A stretch of 64,000 nt of DNA from Vibrio sp. RE86 (GTDB lineage Bacteria; Pseudomonadota; Gammaproteobacteria; Enterobacterales; Vibrionaceae): positions 62,001 to 126,000 of the forward strand of contig NZ_VTXI01000001.1 in the NCBI RefSeq assembly GCF_013114545.1. Direction: 5' to 3'. The first letter of the stretch is position 1; each line of letters starts with the position of its first letter. Positions 25,657 through 34,237 of this stretch are shown piece by piece. The position numbers and the translations under genes are program-made. The notes under the pieces are model-generated. The model ran no database searches, was not told where the DNA came from, and saw only the letters and a program-made list of their open reading frames with translations.

Positions 25657-26723
25657 GCTTCTACCTCTTCTAAAAAGCGAATGGCATGAGGAGGGATACA
25701 AACATTGAGTACATCACCACGTTGGGCCGTGACACGACCACTGAGCTGTAGGCGAATCTTCTGATCTTGCAGATTGCCTATCCAACCAAACACATCCAGG
25801 TTATTGCCTTGGAAGGCCGTTGAGTCGACGGTGACTTGAAAGCTGTTCGGAGCACCAGCTTCACACAACTCAGCATCTTCCGGACGCCAGCAAATGTAGA
25901 CATGTTGTCCTAGCGGGGCTGTATCTGATTGAACCGTTAGGTCTGCGAGATTACAGGTGATGGCATAACTGTTTTCGTCGCCACTATTTTCGACGTATGC
26001 GCTATGAATGTTCGCAGCACCAATAAAATCGGCAACAAATCGGCTATTTGGACGATAGTAGATATCTTCAGGTGTTCCGATTTGTTCAATTTGTCCTTTG
26101 TTAAGTACCACGATGCGATCGCTCATCGCCAGTGCTTCAGCTTGGTCGTGCGTGACATAAATAGAGGTCAGATTGTGCTGGCGCTGCAATTCTTTGATTT
26201 CGAAACGCACACCTTCACGCATTTTTGCATCAAGATTAGAAAGTGGTTCGTCAAAAAGAATGATGTCAGGGCGCGTAACCATCGCACGAGCAAGAGCTAC
26301 ACGCTGCTGTTGACCACCAGAAAGTTGACCAGGAAGTTTGTCTTTGTGTTCCATAAGGCCAACTTGATCGAGGATTTCGGCTAAACGTTTGTGTTGCTCA
26401 CGCTTATCGATCTTTTGCTGCTCCATACCAAAACAGATGTTGTGTGAAACGCTCAAGTGTGGAAATAGAGCGTAAGACTGAAAACACATTGCTGTTTCGC
26501 GTTTTTCAGGAGGCGTATTAGTTGCGACGCGATCATTGATCAAAATGTCGCCGCTTGATGGAATTTGAAATCCACCAATCATTTTCAATAAGGTTGTTTT
26601 TCCGCAGCCGCTCGGCCCTAGTAAAGTGACAAACTCCCCTTTTTTAACTGAAAAAGAGATGTCTTTCGAGGCGTAAAAATCACCGTAGTTCTTGGTGATT
26701 GAGCGTAATTCTAAAATGTTCAT
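25653..26723 (-). CDS. ABC transporter ATPase (PotA/UgpC class)
   Basis: A 356-aa ATPase. Walker A is at about residues 36-44 (GPSGCGKTT), the signature LSGGQQQRVALAR near 134-146, and DIILFDEPLSNLD with the Walker B Asp near 155-166. A C-terminal TOBE-like regulatory domain occupies about 280-350. The domain plan matches ATPases of polyamine, glycerol-phosphate, iron and aminoethylphosphonate importers. It begins the operon, and the 241-base gap to the divergent phosphodiesterase gene is shared control space. Confidence 0.9.
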   Translation of the reverse strand: MNILELRSITKNYGDFYASKDISFSVKKGEFVTLLGPSGCGKTTLLKMIGGFQIPSSGDILINDRVATNTPPEKRETAMCFQSYALFPHLSVSHNICFGMEQQKIDKREQHKRLAEILDQVGLMEHKDKLPGQLSGGQQQRVALARAMVTRPDIILFDEPLSNLDAKMREGVRFEIKELQRQHNLTSIYVTHDQAEALAMSDRIVVLNKGQIEQIGTPEDIYYRPNSRFVADFIGAANIHSAYVENSGDENSYAITCNLADLTVQSDTAPLGQHVYICWRPEDAELCEAGAPNSFQVTVDSTAFQGNNLDVFGWIGNLQDQKIRLQLSGRVTAQRGDVLNVCIPPHAIRFLEEVEA

Positions 26724-26964
26724 ATTAACCTTTTTAAAAAAGTTTAATGTTTCCGTTAAGACTATTTTTAGTTTATTTCAAAATTATTACTTGGCGATTA
26801 AAATTGCCTGAAAGTTACGCTCAGATCACGGTTAATTTTTTATCTTATTGTTTTATATAGGTATTTTATAGTGTCACAATTCTGTATTTTGTTAGTTGAC
26901 AAATATGCACCACGGAGATTAATCTCTATTAAACTTTGTTAGGTAGTTTAATTGGAGTGAGCCT
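26724..26964. promoter_or_regulatory. Divergent control region of ABC and GDPD-ROK operons, candidate ROK operators
   Basis: An inverted repeat ATTAAACT (26928-26935) and AGTTTAAT (26945-26952) with nine bases between them lies just before the phosphodiesterase start. The same AGTTTAAT half-site stands at 26741-26748 before the ABC ATPase; read on the minus strand both copies give ATTAAACTTT. A plus-strand promoter may be TTGACA (26896-26901) with TTAATC or TAATCT about 17-18 bases on, so the inverted repeat would cover the start of transcription. The natural ligand-responsive protein is the ROK regulator at 27810. Site assignment is inference. Confidence 0.45.
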
Positions 26965-27795
26965 TTGGCCTTTGAGTTTGTCGTAGCCCATCAAGGTAAT
27001 GTGTTGGTTAATCCGCATCGAGGTGACTGCCTTTTTTACCCAGAAAACACCATGCTAGCGTTTCAAAGTGCGTTGGAAAAAGGCACGAGTTGTATTGAAA
27101 TCGATGTTGCGATGACCAGTGATGGTCACATTGTTGTTATTCACGATCCTAGTGTAGACCGCACTTCGAACGGCTCGGGCTATGTAGAACAAATGACGCT
27201 AGCTCAACTGAAAGCGCTCGACTTTGGACAGTGGTTCGATGACAAGTTTCAAGGTACGTCGATTTCACTACTGTCCGATGTTTTGGATTGGGCTTTGCTC
27301 AATCAAGTTGGCCTTGTGATTGAGGCCAAGCAGCGCAGGTTGCATCAAGAGTTTGCTCTGTCTTTGGTTGAACTGCTTAAACAAAAACCGAAAAGCATCG
27401 ATCAAGTTTTGTTGCTTGGCTTTGACCATAGTTTGATCAACCGAGCAAAGGCGCTGTTGCCTGAACTTAAAATACAGGTAGTGACCTTAGCTAAATACGA
27501 TGATCAGGTGGGGGCAGTACTCGCATCGAATGCCGACAGTGTCTGTGTCGAATACCCTTACACATCAAAAGAGGTGTTAGAAGGGTATAAAGCAGCGGGG
27601 TTATCGGTTCGACTTTACTTGCCGAATAAAGGTGAGAATATCGTGACGACTCAGTGGTTTAACCAGTATTATGGCTACGATGTTCACAGTGAAGTCATTG
27701 ATTGGATTCGTAGTGGGCTGATTGACATGTTGAGTCATGACGACATCGATATGCTGAAAGACTTGATTGAAGAAGCTGGCATGAAAGCCATTTAA
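26965..27795 (+). CDS. Glycerophosphodiester phosphodiesterase family protein
   Basis: A 276-aa cytoplasmic GDPD enzyme (no signal peptide). The catalytic residues are complete: His18-Arg19, Glu27 in PENT, Glu45 and Asp47 in IEIDVAM, and His60-Asp61. It hydrolyses glycerophosphodiesters to glycerol 3-phosphate and an alcohol, as UgpQ does. The start is a TTG with GGAG upstream. It leads an operon with the ROK regulator (15 bases between) and the 2H-phosphoesterase-like gene, divergent from the ABC importer, so it probably acts on the imported compound. Confidence 0.88.
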   Translation: MAFEFVVAHQGNVLVNPHRGDCLFYPENTMLAFQSALEKGTSCIEIDVAMTSDGHIVVIHDPSVDRTSNGSGYVEQMTLAQLKALDFGQWFDDKFQGTSISLLSDVLDWALLNQVGLVIEAKQRRLHQEFALSLVELLKQKPKSIDQVLLLGFDHSLINRAKALLPELKIQVVTLAKYDDQVGAVLASNADSVCVEYPYTSKEVLEGYKAAGLSVRLYLPNKGENIVTTQWFNQYYGYDVHSEVIDWIRSGLIDMLSHDDIDMLKDLIEEAGMKAI

Positions 27796-27809
27796 GGAAA
27801 CGACTACCC

Positions 27810-28934
27810 ATGTTACACCCGATTAAACCTGTTCAATTAGAGCTCACAACCGGGCAAAAGAAAATTCTAGCGACGTGTCGTCAAGAAGGCTCTGTGTCGC
27901 GCGCTAAAATTGTTGAACTTACCGGGCTTCGTAGCGGTAGCGTGACCAGTATTTCTAAAGAGTTACTGGCCATGAATCTCATTAAGGAAGGCGCGCGTGT
28001 TCGTATCGGCCGTGGTCAGCCCATTATTCCTTTAGAGTTAAACCCTTATGCGGCGTTTTCATTCGGTATCGCTTTTCATATTCAACGTATTGATATTGGC
28101 CTCGCTAACTTCTGCGGGACGCTAGTCGATAAGGTCAGCATTTCTTATCAAGAAGACGCTTCAATTGATGTCGTAATCAGTCAGATTCGTCAGGAGATTG
28201 ACTCGCTCATCGATAAGCAAAAGCTCCACCATGCGCGTATCCTTGGGATTGGTGTGTCATTACCAGGGCCAACAAAGGGTGATCGCAAAAGCATTTACAC
28301 TGTAAAGGCATTGGCGCACTGGCGAGATGAACCACTTGCTGACAAATTTGGGCAACATTTTGATTGGCCAGTTTGGATAGACAATGACTGTAAATCAGCC
28401 GTGGTTGGTGAGTACTACTCAGGTGAATGGCCGGGTGTAAAGAACATGGTGCTGATCGAGCTTGGTCACGGTGTTGGTGGCGGTGCTATCGTCAACGGCA
28501 AACTCTATCGTGGTAGCCGTCAAAATGCGGGTGAAATTGGTACCTATTTCAGCATTATTGGTGAAGAGAAGAAGCCAACGATTCGTGGGCTGCTCAATCA
28601 TCTCAATGAAGCGGGCTACGATGTGCATGATCCTGAACACATTCCAGACAGCTCAAATCCAGTCGTACGCCAATGGTTAGACAATGCCGTTGAGCAACTG
28701 CGCCCTTTAATGATGCTGACGATTGGCTGGCTAGATCCAGATTGTGTGATTATTGCAGGTGAGTGCCCTAAACCTCTTATCCAAACCCTGATCGATGAAA
28801 TGAATCTTACACACGAGTGGGCTCAGTTCGAACGTGACTACCCAATCGCTCGTATATCCCCAACAAAAGTTGGAATGTCGCTGAATACCTATGGGGCATG
28901 TATGTACCCGGTATTTCGCACACTAGGTATTTAA
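27810..28934 (+). CDS. ROK-family transcriptional regulator
   Basis: A 374-aa protein with an N-terminal winged helix-turn-helix (about residues 14-68, VSRAKIVELTGLRSGSVTSI) and a ROK sugar-kinase-like domain (about 80-310: IGVSLPGPTKG, DNDCKSAVVGEYY, and LGHGVGGGAIVNGKLYRGS). This is the NagC/Mlc/XylR plan. The usual CxCGxxGC zinc motif after the glycine-rich stretch is missing, so its ROK domain departs from the NagC/Mlc norm. It is the likely regulator of both its own operon and the divergent importer, with a sugar-like or phosphorylated ligand. Confidence 0.88.
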   Translation: MLHPIKPVQLELTTGQKKILATCRQEGSVSRAKIVELTGLRSGSVTSISKELLAMNLIKEGARVRIGRGQPIIPLELNPYAAFSFGIAFHIQRIDIGLANFCGTLVDKVSISYQEDASIDVVISQIRQEIDSLIDKQKLHHARILGIGVSLPGPTKGDRKSIYTVKALAHWRDEPLADKFGQHFDWPVWIDNDCKSAVVGEYYSGEWPGVKNMVLIELGHGVGGGAIVNGKLYRGSRQNAGEIGTYFSIIGEEKKPTIRGLLNHLNEAGYDVHDPEHIPDSSNPVVRQWLDNAVEQLRPLMMLTIGWLDPDCVIIAGECPKPLIQTLIDEMNLTHEWAQFERDYPIARISPTKVGMSLNTYGACMYPVFRTLGI

Positions 28935-28959
28935 TAACACTTTACTGGAACATCACTAT

Positions 28960-29634
28960 ATGAAATTTGCACCGAGCGTGGGCGTTAAGTTCCACGAGGA
29001 CGGCTCTGTACGCCGTTTTCCTGGCAACACCTTTATTTGTCATGTCGATCCATCTTTAGAACTGATCAATGAATTAACTTGGGCACAAGACCAGCTAAAA
29101 GCGATGGAGTGCGGCGCTAAGTTCTCTTATCTTCCTATCGAGTCAATGCACATGACGGTATTTGAAGGTGTATGTGACCAGATTCGTCTTGCGGAAAAAT
29201 GGACATCAAAAGTGCCGCTTGATGCGCCACTGAGCGCCACAACAGAGTACTTTTCTGAAGCGGTTCGTCATATTGGTGCTCATCAAGGCTTCGAAATGGT
29301 GTATGACTATGTACACAATTGCCAAGTAGGTGGTTCGGCTATTCGTATTAAACCGGCGAACGAACAGACCAAACAGGCACTTGCAGACTGTCGCTCGCAG
29401 CTTCGTGACGCAACAGGGATTAATATGCCTGACTTTGATGATTACCATTTCCATATTACCTTGAGCTATCGAGTCATCGAGCTGGAAGAGCATGAAAAGC
29501 AAGAGCTGCTCGCGACGACAGATCGTATTGCTGAACGAATCTCAAAATCGTTTGGTACGTTGAAACATCGTGCTGTCGAGTTCTGTACATTTGAAGACAT
29601 GTTTGAATTCAAACCACTGCAAACTCTTTCTTAA
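28960..29634 (+). CDS. DUF1868 protein, 2H-phosphoesterase-like
   Basis: A 224-aa cytoplasmic protein with two HxT motifs about 100 residues apart: His64-Met-Thr66 (ESMHMTVFEG) and His165-Ile-Thr167 (DYHFHITLSY). Paired HxT motifs define the 2H phosphoesterase fold of RNA ligase-like and cyclic-phosphodiesterase enzymes, which open or form 2',3'-cyclic or 2'-5' phosphodiesters. The overall sequence fits DUF1868, whose function is not established. Being third in an operon with a glycerophosphodiesterase, it may process a cyclic phosphodiester intermediate. That is inference. Confidence 0.8.
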   Translation: MKFAPSVGVKFHEDGSVRRFPGNTFICHVDPSLELINELTWAQDQLKAMECGAKFSYLPIESMHMTVFEGVCDQIRLAEKWTSKVPLDAPLSATTEYFSEAVRHIGAHQGFEMVYDYVHNCQVGGSAIRIKPANEQTKQALADCRSQLRDATGINMPDFDDYHFHITLSYRVIELEEHEKQELLATTDRIAERISKSFGTLKHRAVEFCTFEDMFEFKPLQTLS

Positions 29635-29707
29635 TCTCATCATGTAGAGCAGTATTTTCGCTGCTCTGTTCTTATTCCTTTTCTCTGTATTTGTCACCTT
29701 TGTGACC

Positions 29708-29762
29708 GTTGCCACCTCGGATAATTGATCTATCTCAACCAAGGTGGCGACTACTTCTTTTT
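29708..29762 (+). terminator. Hairpin downstream of the DUF1868 gene, with an FNR-like site in its loop
   Basis: GTTGCCACCT (29708-29717) pairs with AGGTGGCGAC (29742-29751), 10 bp with one G-T pair, followed by a T-rich stretch. The 24-base loop holds TTGATCTATCTCAA (29725-29738), which matches the FNR consensus TTGAT-N4-ATCAA at nine of ten positions. It could be a terminator, a regulatory site for napGH 170 bases further on, or both. Confidence 0.45.
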
Positions 29763-29910
29763 AGGTAAACGAATCGCTCTGCAACTCACATAAACTTACT
29801 TCTACAAGACTACAATTAAACTAGGTCAACAGACCCTAATAGATAGTGATAGGTGAACACTCTCGAACGTAGTTCGTATCTGTTAGGAGTGGGCACAGTA
29901 AGGCAATGTC

Positions 29911-30678
29911 ATGAGCAATTCTAAATCAAAGACGTCAGAAAGCCGCCGACGTTTTCTGCGTGATACCGTAAGAACCGCAGCGGGAGTCGGCGCTGCCGCA
30001 ACGGTACTTGGGCTACAGTCAGTGCAAACCCAAGCGCGTGATGGCGCAGGTGTGCCTGTTAGGCCACCAGGAGCATTACCCAAAGGGGAGTTTGAAAAAG
30101 CCTGCACACGCTGTGGGTTGTGCGTCCAAGCATGCCCTTATGACACGTTAAAACTGGCGACCTTGCTCTCCTCGGTGGAGTCAGGAACGCCTTACTTCGA
30201 TGCTCGGAAAATCCCCTGCGAGATGTGTGAAGACATCCCTTGTGTCGTCGCGTGTCCAAGTGGCGCGTTGGACCCGTCTTTGACCAATATCGATGATGCT
30301 CGTATGGGGACGGCGGTACTCATCGACCATGAATCTTGCCTGAACTGGCAAGGGTTACGCTGCGATGTTTGTTATCGAGTATGCCCGCTTATCGATGAAG
30401 CGATCACGCTAGAACATGTGCGCAATGAACGAACTGGCTATCACGCCAAACTTATCCCGACTGTTCATTCAGATAAATGCACTGGCTGTGGTAAATGTGA
30501 GCAGGCGTGTGTCACAGAAGTGGCAGCGATTAAGATCATCCCAACCGAACTTGCGAAAGGAAAGATGGGTGCACACTACCAACTGGGTTGGGAAGAGGTC
30601 AGTAAACCGCTTGGCAATAATGAACCTGATCAAATGATACCTTCAGGTGCGCTTGAGTCGCTAGGAGGGAGCAAATAA
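29911..30678 (+). CDS. napG: NapG-type ferredoxin, Tat-exported
   Basis: A 255-aa periplasmic iron-sulfur protein. A twin-arginine signal (SRRRFLRD, residues 11-18) is followed by four [4Fe-4S] motifs: [26 protein letters not shown], the [17 protein letters not shown] type, and [12 protein letters not shown]. This arrangement is that of NapG/MauM ferredoxins, which with NapH pass electrons from quinol toward periplasmic nitrate reductase. Its stop overlaps the napH start by one base. No napA, B, C, D or F is present in the window, so the electron acceptor is uncertain. Confidence 0.9.
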   Translation: MSNSKSKTSESRRRFLRDTVRTAAGVGAAATVLGLQSVQTQARDGAGVPVRPPGALPKGEFEKACTRCGLCVQACPYDTLKLATLLSSVESGTPYFDARKIPCEMCEDIPCVVACPSGALDPSLTNIDDARMGTAVLIDHESCLNWQGLRCDVCYRVCPLIDEAITLEHVRNERTGYHAKLIPTVHSDKCTGCGKCEQACVTEVAAIKIIPTELAKGKMGAHYQLGWEEVSKPLGNNEPDQMIPSGALESLGGSK

Positions 30679-31526
30679 TGGCAAAAAATTTAGCCAAAGA
30701 TGCAGGTAAAGAGGCGGCTCAAAAACTTGGCTGGTGGCACGCCCATCGCTTTCTTGTCTTGCGCCGGTTGTGTCAATTTAGCGTGATTGGATTATTCCTG
30801 TTAGGGCCGACTGTTGGGATCTTAAAAGGCAATTTATCATCAAGTTTGTTGCTTGAAACAGTACCTCTTACCGACCCTCTTATCCTGCTGCAAATTGTCT
30901 TTACTGGCCATGTCCCAGAGCTTAGTGCAATTTTGGGCGCTGCCATCGTGATCGGGTTTTATGCGCTGCTGAGCCCAAGAGCTTTCTGTGGCTGGGTATG
31001 TCCAATGAACGTAGTGACCGATGTTGCTGCCTGGCTTAAACGTAAGCTAGAGATCAAAGCCAGCTTTCGCTGGAATCCGCAATTACGTTATTGGCTTTTG
31101 CTCGCTTTGCTCGTTGGGAGCGCCGCATCAGGCACCGTGCTTTGGAGTTGGATCGACCCTGTAGCCGCCTTACACAGAGGGATTTTGTTTGGCATGGGCG
31201 CGGGCTGGATATTAATTTTACTGGTCTTTGTGGTGGATTTATTACTCGTGGACCACGGTTGGTGTGGCCACCTTTGTCCATTAGGTGCTACTTACGGTGT
31301 TATCGGACGCAAGAGCCCGATCAGGATTACGGCGACGAAACGAGAATCCTGCACAAAATGTATGGATTGTTATAACGTCTGCCCCGAGCCTGTTGTGCTG
31401 CGTCAGCCGCTTAAAGAAGGCGACCGACGTGTAATGGATCAAAACTGCATGAGCTGTGGGCGTTGTATCGATGTCTGCCCTGAAGACGTTTTAGAGTTTA
31501 AGGTCATCTTTAAAACTAAAGCCTAA
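30678..31526 (+). CDS. napH: NapH-type membrane ferredoxin / quinol oxidase subunit
   Basis: A 282-aa inner membrane protein with four to five spans. Two CxxxCP-type motifs near the cytoplasmic side (FCGWVCPMN and WCGHLCPLG) are characteristic of NapH and NosR-like proteins, and the C-terminal domain holds two [4Fe-4S] motifs (CTKCMDCYNVCP and CMSCGRCIDVCP). NapGH oxidises menaquinol or ubiquinol. It is coupled to napG and ends the pair. The enzyme it serves is not visible here. Confidence 0.9.
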   Translation: MAKNLAKDAGKEAAQKLGWWHAHRFLVLRRLCQFSVIGLFLLGPTVGILKGNLSSSLLLETVPLTDPLILLQIVFTGHVPELSAILGAAIVIGFYALLSPRAFCGWVCPMNVVTDVAAWLKRKLEIKASFRWNPQLRYWLLLALLVGSAASGTVLWSWIDPVAALHRGILFGMGAGWILILLVFVVDLLLVDHGWCGHLCPLGATYGVIGRKSPIRITATKRESCTKCMDCYNVCPEPVVLRQPLKEGDRRVMDQNCMSCGRCIDVCPEDVLEFKVIFKTKA

Positions 31527-31538
31527 AAGTGATGGTGC

Positions 31539-32405
31539 TTAGCCTAATCCACACTCCTTGAGTTTTGCGCAGATAGCTTCACGCGCCATCGTAACAGTCA
31601 GCGGTGGCTTGTTTGAATAAGGGTGAAGCGCGTAGACATTCGTGGCGTTAAGCTGCCAGTCAGGTATACAGGGTTCAAGGTTTGAGTAATTAGGCAGTAA
31701 GAACTCAGGTACGATGCCAACGCCCATATTTAGCGAGATCATCGTTGCTACCTGACTGATGGTGTTGACTCTATGCTTAGTGGTAAATCGGTACTCCAAG
31801 TTCTGCTGGCTGGATGGGTGCGTTAAATGATGCACGATTTGTTTTGATTGCCAGTGATTCGCAATGTAGGCGCAGCTATTTAGGTCTGGAGTATTGCCTT
31901 TAGCGCAGCACAATACGTCTCGAAATGCACCAACCTTTTGTTGTCGATAGTTGCTGTCGTTCGATTCTCCAACTCGGATCGCGAGATCAATGTCGTGCTG
32001 CATCAAATCCAATTGATGATCATCCGCGATAAGACTCAGTGACACCTTCGGATATTGTTGAAAGCTCTCCCCTAACGCGGGCGCAATGACACTCTCCATC
32101 AACGCATGAGGAGCAGTGATGGTGAGGCTGCCAGATGGCTCGTGTTGGCTTTCTCGCATCTCTTCCCATGCTTGGTCAACAATCTCATTCATCGCTTGGC
32201 AGCGTCGATAAAATGCCTCTCCCTGAGGTGTTAAGCTCTGCTTTCTGGTGGTGCGTTTTAACAAGGTGGTGCTCAATTCACTCTCTAACTGTTTGAGTGC
32301 GTGACTGAGTACTGACTTTGAGAGTTCTAACTTTTCAGCTGCTTTCGAGATAGAACCACATTCGACAATGTGCATAAACAGTGTCATCTGGCGATGTTTG
32401 TTCAT
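31539..32405 (-). CDS. LysR-family transcriptional regulator
   Basis: A 288-aa LysR regulator with the helix-turn-helix near residues 16-38 (GSISKAAEKLELSKSVLSHALK) and a ligand domain from about 88. GAGAA lies before the ATG. It is divergent from the small NTF2-like gene at 32507, with about 100 bases between them, and convergent with napH. It belongs to the branch that often controls a single neighbouring oxidoreductase or isomerase-like gene. Confidence 0.86.
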   Translation of the reverse strand: MNKHRQMTLFMHIVECGSISKAAEKLELSKSVLSHALKQLESELSTTLLKRTTRKQSLTPQGEAFYRRCQAMNEIVDQAWEEMRESQHEPSGSLTITAPHALMESVIAPALGESFQQYPKVSLSLIADDHQLDLMQHDIDLAIRVGESNDSNYRQQKVGAFRDVLCCAKGNTPDLNSCAYIANHWQSKQIVHHLTHPSSQQNLEYRFTTKHRVNTISQVATMISLNMGVGIVPEFLLPNYSNLEPCIPDWQLNATNVYALHPYSNKPPLTVTMAREAICAKLKECGLG

Positions 32406-32506
32406 AGTATTGTTCTCTATTTTCGAACAGTAAATTCTTATTTGTTTGTTTTTCTAAGTTAATAGTATCACTAAACTGGATACATCAACTCAGAGGAGAC
32501 AGACAA

Positions 32507-32878
32507 ATGACTCAATCAGTATTAAAAGCATGTCAGGCAGGTATCGAAGCATGGAAAACAGCCTTCAATAATCAAGATGCGAAAGGTTGTGCCGAGCAGT
32601 ACGCCGAGGGAACAACAATGCATGCGAAGCCTTTCGGGACATTTGAAGGTCGTGAGCAGATTCAGGCGTTTTGGCAAAACATCATGGATCAAGGTTTCAG
32701 TGATGTAGCATACACTGATACAGAGTGGGAAAAGGTTGATGATGACAACTACATCCTGACGTCTAAATGGACAATGAACAAAGCGTTCGGTGTTGTACAC
32801 AAAGAGGTGTGGACGATTCAGGAAGATGGCAAAGCACGTCTAACGTATGACGAGTTTGAAGTGCTAGGCGAAAGATAA
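32507..32878 (+). CDS. SnoaL/NTF2-like protein
   Basis: A 123-aa cone-shaped NTF2-fold protein. An N-terminal helix carries AWKTAFNNQDAKGCAEQYAEG, then TMHAKPFGTFEGREQIQAFW, the classic SnoaL-like turn, and a curved sheet ending LTYDEFEVLGER. GAGGAG stands upstream. Such proteins include ketosteroid isomerase-like enzymes and stress proteins of unknown substrate. It is a single gene, probably under the divergent LysR. Confidence 0.82.
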   Translation: MTQSVLKACQAGIEAWKTAFNNQDAKGCAEQYAEGTTMHAKPFGTFEGREQIQAFWQNIMDQGFSDVAYTDTEWEKVDDDNYILTSKWTMNKAFGVVHKEVWTIQEDGKARLTYDEFEVLGER

Positions 32879-32906
32879 ACTCGCCTTAACGTAAAGAGTG
32901 AAACAA

Positions 32907-32937
32907 AAAGACCCGGCGAACCGGGTCTTTGTGTTTT
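32907..32937. terminator. Bidirectional terminator between NTF2-like and permease genes
   Basis: A 10-bp stem AAAGACCCGG / CCGGGTCTTT with a CGAA loop, flanked by A-rich and T-rich runs. Confidence 0.9.
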
Positions 32938-34040
32938 TAGCCAAAGATAAAGCTGTAAAGGAAGCCAGCGCCAATGGCCATGCTGATGATGACGGTTAGG
33001 AAGGCAGCAATCATTTGGTTCTTGAAGATGGATTTAAGCAAAATCACTTCAGTCAAACTTGCGCCAGCACTACCAATGATCAATGCCATTACTGAGCCTA
33101 GTGCCATTCCTTTCTGTACCAACGCTGCACTCAATGGGATAACCGCTTCAGCACGAATGTACAGAGGGATACCGATGATCGCTGCGACTGGAATCGCGTA
33201 CCACTTACCTTCACCTGCGTAATGGGCAATCAAGTCTGTTGGGATAAACCCGTAGATGAATGAACCAATCGCAATACCTAGCATTAAGTATGGGAATACC
33301 TGTTTAAAGTCTTTCCAAGTCGAGTGCCAGATTTTTACCCAGCGGCTCGGTTCTTTATTTTCAACGATGGTCGCTGTTGCGCTGCCATCACTACCACAGC
33401 AAGAGACTTCAACTTTTGGCTCTTCTTTTTTAGTGCCGCAGCATGATGACTCTTTTGCCATTACTGGAGCAGCAGGTTCGCCACAGCTTGATGTGTCACA
33501 TGAACTCTCTTGTTTCACGGCAGGCTTGCCATCACCACAACTTGTCCCGCAGCTTGATGCTTCAGCTGCTTGATAAGCTTCAGGTTTCACGTAGCGCTCA
33601 AAGCCGAGTTTTTCTAGCACGTAGCCCGCAATGACCGAGACTGCCATCGCAATTACGAAGTAAAAGAGTGCGACTTTCCAACCAAATGTGACAACGAATA
33701 GGCCGATAATCACAGGGTTAAGTAGTGGGCTACCAAATAGGAAGACCATCATTGGGCCAAACCCGGCGCGAGCTCTTAATAAACCTTTTAGGAAAGGAAT
33801 AGTTGAGCATGAGCAAAACGGGGTAATTGCGCCAAGTAGCGCAGCGACTACGTAACCTTTACCATTGCGTGAGCTAAGAATTGACTGAATTTTCTCCGGG
33901 GTTAAAAACTCCTGGAGTACGCCAACGATGTAGCTAATCGCTAAAAAGAGAATGATCAGTTCAGTCGCAAGGAAGGCGAACATATCTAATGCTTCGCTCG
34001 CCATGGACAGCAATTCAGTGCTTGTAAAACCAGTGTTCAT
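32937..34040 (-). CDS. SO_0444-type Cu/Zn efflux permease (DUF318 / ArsP-like)
   Basis: A 367-aa permease of the DUF318 (ArsP/YraQ) superfamily, with about eight spans. The conserved TPFCSCSTIP motif places Cys76 and Cys78 in the membrane core. A central cytoplasmic loop near residues 160-220 is packed with cysteines (164, 168, 181, 186, 200, 201, 214, 215), as in proteins annotated SO_0444 family Cu/Zn efflux transporters. It probably exports a soft metal or arsenical. It is transcribed away from a regulatory group (XRE, ArsR, SigZ) and has a candidate ArsR operator about 100 bases before its start. Confidence 0.82.
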   Translation of the reverse strand: MNTGFTSTELLSMASEALDMFAFLATELIILFLAISYIVGVLQEFLTPEKIQSILSSRNGKGYVVAALLGAITPFCSCSTIPFLKGLLRARAGFGPMMVFLFGSPLLNPVIIGLFVVTFGWKVALFYFVIAMAVSVIAGYVLEKLGFERYVKPEAYQAAEASSCGTSCGDGKPAVKQESSCDTSSCGEPAAPVMAKESSCCGTKKEEPKVEVSCCGSDGSATATIVENKEPSRWVKIWHSTWKDFKQVFPYLMLGIAIGSFIYGFIPTDLIAHYAGEGKWYAIPVAAIIGIPLYIRAEAVIPLSAALVQKGMALGSVMALIIGSAGASLTEVILLKSIFKNQMIAAFLTVIISMAIGAGFLYSFIFG

Positions 34041-34135
34041 ACTATGACTCCAAATTCGATAGAGAATGAATCTGAATGTTCAAATTCATTTCGACTTTTC
34101 TGGAATTATAAAAACGACAGAGAAAAGATCAATGA

Positions 34136-34159
34136 ATATTTCGATAGAAATCGAATTAT
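34136..34159. promoter_or_regulatory. Candidate ArsR operator upstream of the permease
   Basis: An imperfect inverted repeat (ATATTTCGAT and ATCGAATTAT, 4 bases between) that agrees with the perfect palindrome before the arsR-like gene at 16 of 24 positions, including both outer arms. It lies 96 bases before the permease start. Confidence 0.45.
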
Positions 34160-34237
34160 TTTTGTGATCTGTTTTTTATCAATGACTTAGGATAGATAGA
34201 AGCGAGTAGGGAAGGTGAAAAGGCTTAGAAAGGTATT

